A DNA stretch of 53,801 bases from Gnetum montanum (Eukaryota > Streptophyta > Gnetopsida > Gnetales > Gnetaceae), in contig MNCI01005867.1 in assembly GCA_015680685.1 (NCBI GenBank), positions 906,437 through 960,237 of the forward strand, read 5' to 3'. A program made the position numbers and the translations under genes. Shown here piece by piece: positions 31,301 to 40,536 of the stretch; within the stretch, counting starts at the first letter, position 1, and each line of letters starts with the position of its first letter. A model generated the notes under the pieces. That model was given only the letters and a program-made list of their open reading frames with translations, was not told the DNA's origin and searched no databases.

Positions 31301-32650
31301 TAGCAGTTATGGTCTGCTAAGTGGACATAAATTCAACCATGTAGTCGGTGTACCGAGGAATCACCAATTCAACAGTGCCTATACACAGCAGCCACTAACC
31401 AATAAGGCACCCAGTGGCTGACAGCTGATCCTGCTAGTAGCACATTATGCATGGAATCATCTAAGGGGCTAGTGCAAGCCTATATTAACAACACAGATGT
31501 GATGGAGGAGATCCATCAACGGACCTTTATCGTTGATGAATTAGATGACTGGGGAAAGCTAGAGATCCCTGAGAGCTTCAAGCAAGATCCCCTTGAGCTA
31601 AAATCCCTACCGGCTCACTTAGAGTATGCATTCTTGCAAAATGGCAAGCCGGTAATTATCAATTCTTCCCTTGCTCCTAAATAGAAAAAGAAGTTGTCGA
31701 TGATGGTAAACAAATGGGTTGCTGCATTTGCGTGGTCATATCCTGAGCTGACTGGCATTGATCCTAGGATCTGTCAACACTGGATCTACCTTGATCCATC
31801 CATGAAGCCATGGCGACAGCCACAAACATGATTGAATCCCAAGTTGAAGCAGGTAGTAAAGGATGAAATTAAACAGTTGCTAAAGGTGGGATTCATCTAT
31901 TCTATCGCCGATAGTGAATGGGTTAGCCCACTTGTTATCGTACCCAAGAAAGGTGGCAAGTTGAGGGTCTGTATCAATTTCTAGTTGCTCAACATGGCAA
32001 CTTTCAAGGACCATTTCCCACTCCCATTCATGGACCAGGTGTTGGACACAATCGTAGGACACCAATATTACAGTTTTTTGGATGGTTATAGTGGTTATAA
32101 CCATATCCAAATCGCACTAGAGGACCAGGCCAAAACTACTTTCACGAGTCCATGGGGGACTTTTCAATATAAGAAGATGCCCTTTGGCCTATGTAATGGG
32201 CCTGCGACGTTCCAATGCCTTGTCCTAAGCATCTTCCAGCAAAAAATCGGCAATGGTGTAGAAGTCTTCATGGATGACTTCTTTACCTATGGTGCCATGT
32301 TCGAGTAAGCTTTCAACCGTCTAGGACAAGTTCTAAAGAGGTGTGTAGACACCAATCTGTGGCTCAATTAGCAAAAGAGTCATCTGATGGTCCAAGAGGG
32401 CATAGTGTTGGGGCATCACATTTCATCAATAGGGATCAGTGTAGACCCTGAAAAGATCAAGGTCATCCAAGGAATTACCCGCCAACCAAGTACTATCAAA
32501 GATGTGCGGTCATTCCTTGGACACACTGGTTATGACCGATGCTTCATTAAACACTTCTCAAAGATAGACCGGCCATTGGTAGAGCTTACAAAGAAGGACA
32601 CTCCATTCTTCTAGACCAAGGAATGTGAATATGCATTCCAAGAGCTAAAG
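31301..32650 (+). pseudogene. Reverse transcriptase of element C
   Basis: RNA-dependent DNA polymerase of a gypsy element. Landmarks: NPKLKQVVKDEIKQLLKVGFI, WVSPLVIVPKKGGKLRVCINF (31920-31980), HFPLPFMDQVLD, FLDGYSGYNHIQIA (32075-32115), TTFTSPWGTFQYKKMPFGLC then NGPATFQ (32135-32215), catalytic VFMDDF (32264-32281; the usual Y/F-V/I-DD is present), and GHHISSIGISVDPEKIKVI with VRSFLGHTGYDRCFIKHFS. In-frame stops at about 31681, 31829, 31981, 32306, 32369 and 32612 fall at positions where Gln, Arg or Trp is expected. The two catalytic Asp are intact. Confidence 0.92.
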
Positions 32651-33100
32651 TAGAAACTCGTAGAAGCTCTGATTCTATAGGCACCTGATTGGTCCAGACC
32701 CTTTCACGTTATGACGGATGCCTCCAACTATGCTTTGGGAGACGTGCTTACACAGTGTGATGATCAAAAATGTCCATATTATATCCACTATGCAAGTCGT
32801 AGCATTGTGGGTGCACAACTGAACTATACCACCACCGAGAAAGAATTGATGGTGATGGTGTTCACATTGGATAAATTCCAGCACTATGTGCTCGGATATG
32901 AGGTGTTTGTGCACACAGACCATAGTCCTATCTAATTCCTGATGAATAAACCAACGGTGAGTCCCTACATAATTCGATGGCTGGTGATTCTTTAGGAGTT
33001 TGATCTGACCATGGTAGACAGAAAGGGGTCTGAGAATGTGGTCACTGACCACTTGTCTCGGTTACGATGGGATAACGCAGAAGAGGAGGAGCCTCTATCC
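32651..33100 (+). pseudogene. RNase H of element C
   Basis: Gypsy-type RNase H directly after the polymerase. It shows HVMTDASNYALGDVLTQ (first catalytic Asp), YYIHYASRSIVGAQLNYTTT, EKELMVMVFTLDKFQHYVLG (catalytic Glu) and VFVHTDHSPI (catalytic Asp), then DHLSRL at 33046-33064, the usual linker to integrase. Stops at about 32651, 32678, 32933 and 32993. No second, archaeal-type RNase H as in many Tat elements is seen between here and integrase. Confidence 0.88.
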
Positions 33101-34455
33101 GATCAATTTCCAGATGAACTCCTCTTCACAGGTGTCATTGATCCTCAAGCACCCAAGGAATCTCCTTGGTTCAACCGCATCCTCACCTACCTTACAACCC
33201 AGGAGCTACCAAAAGAATGGAACCATTGGCAGAAACAACAGTTTCTCCATAAAGCTAAGCATTTCATGGAAATCAACGACCACCTCTACAAGGTGTGCAT
33301 AGACAGTTTGGTTGGATGGTGTGTCCTTGAGGCTGATACATTGCGCATCCTCCAAGATGCTCATGAGGGCCTTTGTGGGGGCCACTATGCTGGATGCAGA
33401 ATGATCATTAAAATCCTGCTTGCAGGGTATTATTCCCCTACACTTTTCAGGGACGCACAATGGTTCACCCGCTCCTATGAATGATGCCAGAGAGATGGTG
33501 GGATGTCGACACGGTTGGAAGGACCTCAACAGTGGATTCAGCCACTAGAGCCTTTCAATATCTAGGGTATCGACTTCATGGGATCCATCACCCCCTTGTC
33601 AAACGAAAAGGCATACATCATCGTGGCGGTGGACTACTGTACAAAGTGGGCAGAAGTGGTAGCTTTCATCGACTGTTCTTCCAACACCGCCACACGATTT
33701 GTCTAGCAAAAAATCATTACCAAGTTCAGAGTGCCACATGCACTCATTTTTGACAATGGGACTCACTTCATGGGGGTCACTTTTCGAAAACTCATGCAAC
33801 GCTTAGGGGTAACACATAAATTCATAACACCCTATCACCCCCAAGCCAATGGGCAGGCCGAAGTCACAAATAGGAAAATCACCAAAATCTTTACACGAAT
33901 AATTAGCAAATATAGGAGGAATTCAAGTACTAAGCTCAACGATGCCCTATGGGCCTATCGCTCCACTTGGAAACTTCTTATAGGGTACTCTCCCTATGAG
34001 TTAGTGTATGGTAAGTTGCCAACACTTCTAATCTAGGCAGAACTTCGGACACTATCCACCACCTATGACCTTGGTCTTGACCTACTGCTAGCACAACGAG
34101 AATGATTAATCAACTTAAGTGTGCTAGATGAGAACCGATTAGTGGCCCTATTTTCAAATGAAACCCACAAGGCCTATAACAAGAAATGACATGATCTTAG
34201 GATTCGAAAGGTCACATTTAGATGTGGAGACAAGGTATTGTATTGGAACCCCTCACATATATCCCAACTGACAAACTTTCAAACACTATGGGAGGGACCT
34301 TATATTGTCTCCGAAACCTTTCCATCCGGGGCCTTGCTCATCCACAAACCTGGGGATCCCACCAGAACACAGTTGGTCAACCACCAACAACTCAAACCTT
34401 TCTGTGAGCTTCACATAGCCAGTGTCACAAACTCATCATCAGCCGGTCATCCACG
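33101..34455 (+). pseudogene. Integrase of element C
   Basis: Inserts the cDNA into the genome. The HHCC zinc domain spans about 33350-33490 (HEGLCGGHYAG...; the first Cys of the CxxC pair is lost at a TGA). The catalytic core has GIDFMG (33566-33583, first Asp), AVDYCTKWAEVVAF, FDNGTHF (33749-33769, second Asp), and TPYHPQANGQAEVTNR (33820-33870, Glu). The C-terminal GPY motif is LWEGPYIV (34288-34311). The frame is continuous with reverse transcriptase; stops at about 33482, 33563, 33704, 34034, 34103 and 34187. Integrase ends just before a PPT-like block. Confidence 0.9.
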
Positions 34456-34485
34456 CTCCATCTTTCGTGTCTCCTCCTTTCCACC

Positions 34486-34499
34486 CAGTCATGGGGAAG
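34486..34499 (+). other. PPT-like block 1 of element C
   Basis: CAGTCATGGGGAAG, just past the end of integrase, nearly repeats the true polypurine tract CAGTCATGGGGATA at 39598-39611. Confidence 0.5.
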
Positions 34500-34539
34500 A
34501 CCCTCATCCTTGCTGATCCATCCCACTACACCCCTCACC

Positions 34540-34720
34540 ATTTTATCATTTTTTGTTTTATACTTTTTTGTTTTACACTTTTTTGTCTTCCACTTTTTGT
34601 TTTCCATTTTTTGTTTTCCATTTTTTGTTTTACACTTCCTTGTTTTCCACTTTTTGTCTTACAATTTTTTATTTCCATTTTTCATGTTTTTTGTTTACAT
34701 TTTGTCGTCATATTGTTTTG
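34540..34720 (+). repeat. T-rich tandem tract after pol
   Basis: Short units such as TTTTTTGTTTT(A/C)CACTT and TTTTTGTTTTCCATT repeated about ten times. The long open frames across it are a by-product of the low-complexity sequence. Confidence 0.75.
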
Positions 34721-36300
34721 CGCGGTCAATTTTCATTATGATGGGTACTGTCATAGTCTTCCTAGTTATCTGGTTCTCACTGTTGCATGGTTGTCCTTAG
34801 ATTTTACATTGTTTCCACTTCATGAACTCGGCAGTGAGTCCACATCATCCACCCATTCACCATTTCCTAGTTTTCCTTATGCCGTGAACATGCAACCCCT
34901 TCATTTAACAACATTTTAATCAATGTGTGGCTTGTGTAGTTACTAGACTGAGGGATGACCCACTAGTTTGTATCGAGTGTGACTTCAAGGGCAATGCTTT
35001 ATTCATTGTTCTTTTCTGTTCCTTGGGTTACTAATGTGTCCTTACAGATTTCCTCCCACGCCAAGTCTCTCTCCATAGAAGCTTTTGGGTAGTTTGACCT
35101 TGCATGGTGTGGTCCTCACTGAAAAAATAATTCAAAAAAAAAGAGAGAAAAGAACAAAAAGATAAAAAATAAAAAATAAAAAAATAAACTGAGGATTCAA
35201 ACCACACCCCTTGGTCGAATACATGCAAACATGCATGGGTCTTCGCATGGTGTGGTTCCTTCACACAAAAGAAAAGAAAAATGAATCGTGGTGGGAATTC
35301 AAAGCACACTCCTTAAACCGCCTCTCATGGGCCATACGCTGTCGTTATGGGACTTCCTTGGTCCCCTCTAACTTCTTCCCATTTCACTTCCTTCTTCTCA
35401 CATTTCCTGAAGTGGTGGTTCTCTGTGGGGTCATTCTTGTTTCCTTGGGGGATGGTTGGAACTTCGTTTATTGCTGCGATGTCACTATTTGCGGATGGTT
35501 TTGGGTTTGTCCTCAGGAAGGTTCTACTAGGTCACTTAACCACACTCTCACATAGGGTTTCATGTGGCCAACACTTGGAATTTCCATTTTCTCCTCTTCT
35601 TCCATTTCCACTTCTCTCCATACTCACCTCACTACCCTTTTTATGTTTTGTGTGTTCGTCGTGTTTTCTGTAGGTCTCTCATGCCTTGGCGGGTTCTCTT
35701 GGTTTGGAGTCTTCTCTGGTGACACCACTTATCGGTACTCGGGCCCACAGACCCTGGTATTGAGGGTATGCAGGGGCTACAAAGGCTGTTGCCTGCTATG
35801 GGGAGGATCCATCTGCATATTCCTGGTTGTGCTTGTTAAGCCTCCCATCCTTTAGATTTCTTGGTTGACTGGTTTTCGTGTCCCATCGTTCGATTTCATC
35901 CTTGCAGAGTTCTTTTTCCATTCCATTCTCAAATTTTGTATCTTTTTCACACTTTATTACCTTCCTCCTATCCTTAACCATGATTGGGTCTTTTCTGAGC
36001 TTCAAACGCCTCAATTTGGGTTTTCAAATTTTTCAATTTGGGTATTTTTTTTATGTTGGTCAACACTGGTCCACAGGTGAACAATGCTGCGTATACGGGG
36101 CCACGTATACGTAGCCAATGCATATATGCAGCCCCGTCGAAGCAGCGCCCAACCCTTATATATACCCCACCGCACTTCTTCATTTTTCATCATTTGAAGT
36201 CTAAATTGAGGGGAGTTTTTACCATTTTTTCTACCTAACCCTTCCCAATGCACCTACACTCCATCATGTGTCCACATCAACCTGTCCTTGTCCTTTTTAC
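34721..36300 (+). other. Spacer between pol and the 3' ORF of element C
   Basis: About 1.6 kb with no supported gene. An A-rich run lies at 35119-35190, flanked by two GCATGGTGTGGT(T)CCT repeats. Segments align with A's spacer (7970-8110). The many open frames of about 60-110 codons (for example 35211-35555) lack motifs and overlap in several frames. Confidence 0.65.
36080..36180 (+). promoter_or_regulatory. Internal promoter-like region (LTR-U3-like) before the 3' ORF
   Basis: GGGGCCACGTATACG, a GC-rich block and TATATATA (36157-36164) followed by a C-rich/CTTCTTCATTT block mirror the LTR's U3: GGGCCACATATAC, a GC-rich block, TATAAAT (39737-39743) and a CTTCCACCTCATTT block. It lies 350 bp before the 3' ORF and could start a separate transcript. 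Role inferred. Confidence 0.5.
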
Positions 36301-36319
36301 GCACCCGAAGGTATGTTCT

Positions 36320-36332
36320 CAGTCGTGGGGGG
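36320..36332 (+). other. PPT-like block 2 of element C
   Basis: CAGTCGTGGGGGG. The aligned block in element A is at 8579-8596. A GTATGT splice-donor match starts just upstream at 36311. Confidence 0.55.
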
Positions 36333-36489
36333 TGGTGTCCTTGTGTAATTAATTTGTTAATTATGAAAAATTTGGCCCTAACCCCTACATTAACACTCTG
36401 GGAAACTTAACGATGTGCCTGTGCCATTAACATAACTTCGTCAAACTGAGAAGGTATATACAGCCCATTTTAAGCTACTTCTGAACGGT

Positions 36490-36516
36490 CTAACAGACGG
36501 TTATGTTTTATTGCAG
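36490..36516 (+). promoter_or_regulatory. Branch point and splice acceptor before the 3' ORF of element C
   Basis: CTAAC at 36490-36494, a T-rich stretch, then TTGCAG (36511-36516) immediately followed by ATG. With the donor-like GTATGT at 36311 it would define an intron of about 206 bp in the 5' UTR of a 3'-ORF transcript; an upstream donor giving a subgenomic mRNA from the LTR is also possible. Confidence 0.7.
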
Positions 36517-39117
36517 ATGGCACCCAAACTAAGGCATCCAAGGGATGAAGAACCATCACAACCAAGGGACAAGTGCCCACACATGGGAAGGGGACAAGGT
36601 GTGCAACCACCAAAGTATGCAAAGGGTTCCCATGCAACTGGGCCCTTCCGCGAAGGACCTAAATTTGTTCATCAGATTCCCGAACAGGAGATTCCCGATG
36701 AGCAATCGCTCGGGGATGAGACTCTTAGGATAACACCGCGGCTTGAGGTCACCTTGACCCAAGCCTGCCTCGATGCTATCACACCACGCGAGGTGCAACG
36801 GACGGTCCTCCAAGAGTTAAATTTTGGACCATTCCTTGATAACGCTCCAGAAGACATGAGACTTCAATTGCAGAACTCTCTAATGTGGCCAATCATCGCA
36901 ACTAGTGGTGAGTGGTACTTAGGAGAAACTTATCTCTTATGGAGGAATCGGTAACCAGGATTAAGATTAAGGATCAAAGAAATTTATGTCTCTTACTCTT
37001 CGGAAGCTATAGTGCAAGCTCTGGGGTTGCCTGAAATTGGGGTAGATGTGGTAGAGATTCCTAAATAGGCCAATCCAGAGGTATTGGTGTAATGGATCCA
37101 ATGGTGCTATGGGGTAGAGTGCAAGGAATTCTGCTCCTTGATCATGGCAGAGAGAGTATACTCCAAGATAGCATCTTACCATTTGAATCCAATGGTAAGA
37201 CCTAGAAAAATCACTGCCTTCTCTACTCGTGTGTGTGCTGCCTTGAGTGGGAAATTTCCCATGAGTCTTCCAGAACTATTGTTTTTGGAAAATGAAAAAA
37301 GGTTCGTAGAGAACGAACATGGAAGATGAGCTCTCCCCTTTCCCTGCCTAATCCGAAAGTTGTGCAAACAGGTAGCGATAGCACGGTATTCTAATGACAT
37401 CATCTGGCGTGCCCCGACTGCCTCGTGGCAAGAGATGATGAAAGAAAAAACTCTTGCCACCACACAGACAGAGGAAGAGTAGCAACCACCTCCACCACCT
37501 ACACAAACAATGCAACCAGGATCGCAAACAATAGCAACATATATCTGCGAGATTCGGGATATGCTCTCGAGTCAACGAGAGCAATCTGGCAGGACTGGTG
37601 GAGGAGAAGATACTTCGGTCTATCGCCCTGCCATGAGCCACCTGGAGTAAGTGGCACAATTAGTCAACTTTCCTGAAAGGGCAAGGTTGATATTTTCCAT
37701 CGCCCAAGCACCCATTCCAACCATAACAGACATAAGCATCTGAGATGTATCCACTACAACCCATCAGTTATTCCCTAAAATCTTAGGGAATGCTGCTACT
37801 TTCTCGGTACACTTGGAGGATGGTGAGGGGGTGACGGTCCTGGTGATGTAGCACCAGGGACAAGAAGTTATGGCCAAAGTGGTTGCTGACATAATTGCTA
37901 CTATTCTCAATGCATCGGTAGCACCTGTAGTAAACATCCATGGTCTACAAGATGTACAGGTGTTTGCCAGAACTTCACGTAGCAAGATTGATGCAGCCAA
38001 ACATGAAGAATTTTTGGACCAACTAGTAGGAACTGGGCAATCGCTTTTGGATGTCTTCGATCTTCCAAACAACATCACTACAACCCAGTCGGAGCTGCTA
38101 TCGGTAAGGGGCAAGAGCTTTATTTTGGACGGGCAACTAGAAGTCGCTCAAGCTGCTTGTCAGCGCTTGGCAATAGAGGTTACCTAATTAAGAGCCCAGC
38201 TTTCCCATCCAGCCATCCTCGATTGCAAAATCACCAGAGATGAAGCTTTTCAACAGCTTCAGCTTAAACTTTAGATTGTTGAGGATGAAAGGGAGATGGT
38301 GATCCTAGACAAGTTCATAGTAGATGCCCGAGCATATCATTTAGAGAAGAACTTGGCAGAGGTTCGCCAGGAGAATGTGCAGCTGACCGTAGAAGTTCAT
38401 CGTCTACGTAATGTTGGTGCAAAGAACAAGCACATGAAAGATTTCATCCACCAACAACAAGAGGAGCTAGCCAGGGTGAATGAAGATATAATAAGGTTGG
38501 CTGCTGAAAATCAGAATCTATCAATGGAGAAGGTTCATGCATTGCGATAGAAGTCTGCAATCAAAATTTTCGCTTGGAAGAACAAGGCCCTAAAATTCAA
38601 AAAAGTCAAAAATCATTACAGGGACCAAGTGGGATTGCAGAAGGAGGTGAACAAGAAGCACATTCAAGTCGCTAAAGCCCAGATGAACCAAGTGCTCCAG
38701 CAACTCCGAGAAGGAGGCAATGTATGGCCATCCATCTTTGATGGATTGAATGCCTATAATAAAGCAAAAATTTGCCTAAAGGAGCTGCAAATTGAAGAAA
38801 TGACAGGATACATGGAGTTAGCCAACCTTCGCTATGAAAACCTAGCTATGCTCACAGCCAGGAGACCACGGTTAGAATTAGAAAAACAAGTGGCCACCTC
38901 GTATTCCCTATATGAGGGTGAGTTCCAGGTGCACAAGGCAACAAAACAGAAGCTAGAAACAATAAATGCGGAACTCGAGGTCCTCCGAACAAGCTTTGAA
39001 GGCCAACGTACTATCGTGGAGGACCTGGCCCAAAGAATGAATGACTACCAGCAGCTGCAGTCATCAATCCAAGTGTTATCGAATGCAAGCAGTTCACAAC
39101 CTAGTTTGTCAATTTAA
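36517..39117 (+). pseudogene. 3' additional ORF of element C (867 codons; plant transposon-protein-like domain plus coiled coil)
   Basis: Start ATG directly after the splice acceptor; same frame to the stop at 39115-39117. Residues 1-100 are basic and hydrophilic. Residues about 120-290 contain WYLGETYLLWR, a LGLPEIG block, RKITAFSTRVCAALSGKFPM then LPELLFLE, and ALPFPCLIRKLCKQ. This order resembles the 'putative plant transposon protein' domain of plant retroelement 3' ORFs (LLYAI...INVG...I and FP.LIT.LC); family assignment is by eye. A Pro/Gln-rich linker follows, then from about residue 590 a long heptad-rich coiled coil (LEKNLAEVRQENVQLTVEVH, QQQEELARVNEDIIRLAAEN, ELEVLRTSFEGQRTIVEDLA). 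Eleven in-frame stops (for example 36952, 37066, 37327, 37849 and 38548), no frameshift. No signal peptide or membrane segment, so it is not an env-like protein. Function unknown. Confidence 0.75.
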
Positions 39118-39597
39118 AAGAACTCTTTCTAGCATTGCCTTGCCCTTCGTAAGTTCCAATTTCAGCACACATTGGAGAAGCCACTTAAACTATGAACAAC
39201 CCTAGAAGCAAAGAAGAAAAAATGAGGGCTCTCTTGGAGGCTTTCTGGCTGCCTCCAAAAGTTGCAGCTACCGCAGGACTTCCGACATCTATGCCACCAC
39301 CAACGCATGGGCCAGATGCTGGAGAAGGACCATCAGAACCACTGCCCCTAGGGACAATGTGATCTTCTCCAGCAATTTTTTACATCATCCTACATAACAG
39401 AGCTCCAGGATTAATGGAGTGTTCAATTTTGTCTCTGAACACTGCCATTTTTGTAATTTGTCCCCCTCTATAACTCGAGCACTTAGTCAAATTTATGTTG
39501 TGTCATGTGTGTGTCATTTATGTGTTAAGTTATGTGTGTTGTAAAAAGGAATCCATACCTTCCAAATTGTAAAGTAACTCAAGGACGAGTTTTTGCT

Positions 39598-39611
39598 CAG
39601 TCATGGGGATA
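39598..39611 (+). other. Polypurine tract of element C
   Basis: CAGTCATGGGGATA abuts the TGATGAAG start of the 3' LTR. Confidence 0.85.
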
Positions 39612-40536
39612 TGATGAAGTTTCAAAAGTCAATGCATCGACTGGGCCACATATACACGGCCGTGTCGACCCGAGCCCGTCGACGTAGCCACCCTATATCG
39701 ACATGGCCCCATTTACGCAGCCACCTTTCTTGGATCTATAAATATGAGGGTCTTCCACCTCATTTAGGCATCTATTTGAGTAGTTGTAGCAAAGCTCTTG
39801 CAATTTTCTCTCGCAAGAGATAGAATATTTTGCTAGTGCCCGCAGTAGGTGTAAGAAAAGTGATCGAATCTTTATTCGAGCATTGATGTATCTAAGCCCA
39901 TTGGTGTGACGACAATAAAGACAAACTGTTCAAGCATACCTTGCAGCATTTGGACTTAGTTGTTTCATGCATTTAATAGTTTAAAATTTTTATGCTTTAT
40001 TAATTACTTGTTAATGCTTTATTAGTTACTTGTTGATTATTTATGTTTTCATTATTATAATTTCAATCATTATTGTTCATTCATATTTCATTAAAGCCAT
40101 AAGTACGACCATCTCGAACGTAATCCAAACACTTGGTAAGCCCAGCGACGCTTAACGTCTGGTAACCCATTAGTGTTAGGAAATGCTCAGAACTTGCTCA
40201 GAAGATGGGACTGAATACTTATGCTAGGAGTAGTTAGAATATAAACTAGGATACTTAGAGATTAGATTATAGTTTATTCCTTACCTTCCGTACTTCAATT
40301 AGTTACCAAAAAAGATAATTAAAAAGATATAAAAATCATTAGCCTTAGTCTCACTTAACCAACGTAACAGAACTTCACAAGTGATATTAGGATGACAATG
40401 ACCGTTCTAACCCAAGGTTTCACTGGTTAGAAGTCTGGTGTATGTTAAGTGCTTACAATCTACGGATTTCAACCGAGTCACGCATGAACGCTTGTGATTC
40501 GTATGGTTGGATGTAGGGATACCTAGCCGCTCATCA
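39612..40536 (+). repeat. 3' LTR of element C (intact, 925 bp)
   Basis: Runs from TGATGAAG to CGCTCATCA. U3 has a GC-rich part with GTCGAC and GGCCGTGTCGAC motifs and a TATA box at 39737-39743. There is no GATATC palindrome array, which separates this LTR type from those of A, B and M. Directly after 40536 a copia pol begins, with no visible target duplicate on the left because that side is rearranged. Confidence 0.9.

Larger units (their letters stand above)
28171..39611 (+). mobile_element. Element C: full-length Athila/Tat-like gypsy retrotransposon, internal region
   Basis: Order: primer site, gag (28337), protease (30890), reverse transcriptase, RNase H, integrase (to 34455), T-rich tract, 1.8-kb spacer with TATA region, splice acceptor, 3' ORF (36517-39117), UTR, polypurine tract. 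Integrase lies after RNase H, as in all Ty3/gypsy elements. The tRNA-Asp primer site and large 3' region are typical of the Athila/Tat branch. It shares its 5' LTR with element D on its left, giving an LTR-internal-LTR-internal-LTR chain. Confidence 0.9.

Noticed and set aside
34422-34919. 165-codon Phe-rich open frame and overlapping frames
   Set aside because: Produced by the T-rich tandem tract; open in several frames and without homology.
28337-39117. Reassigned or read-through TAG codon, because frames are otherwise open
   Set aside because: TGA and TAA also interrupt, expected residues vary (Gln, Trp, Arg), catalytic motifs such as the protease DSG are damaged too, and the primer site shows the same transitions. 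Decay explains all of it.
36517-39117. Envelope-like (env) protein, as in Athila elements
   Set aside because: No signal peptide or membrane-spanning segment; the C-terminal half is a charged coiled coil.
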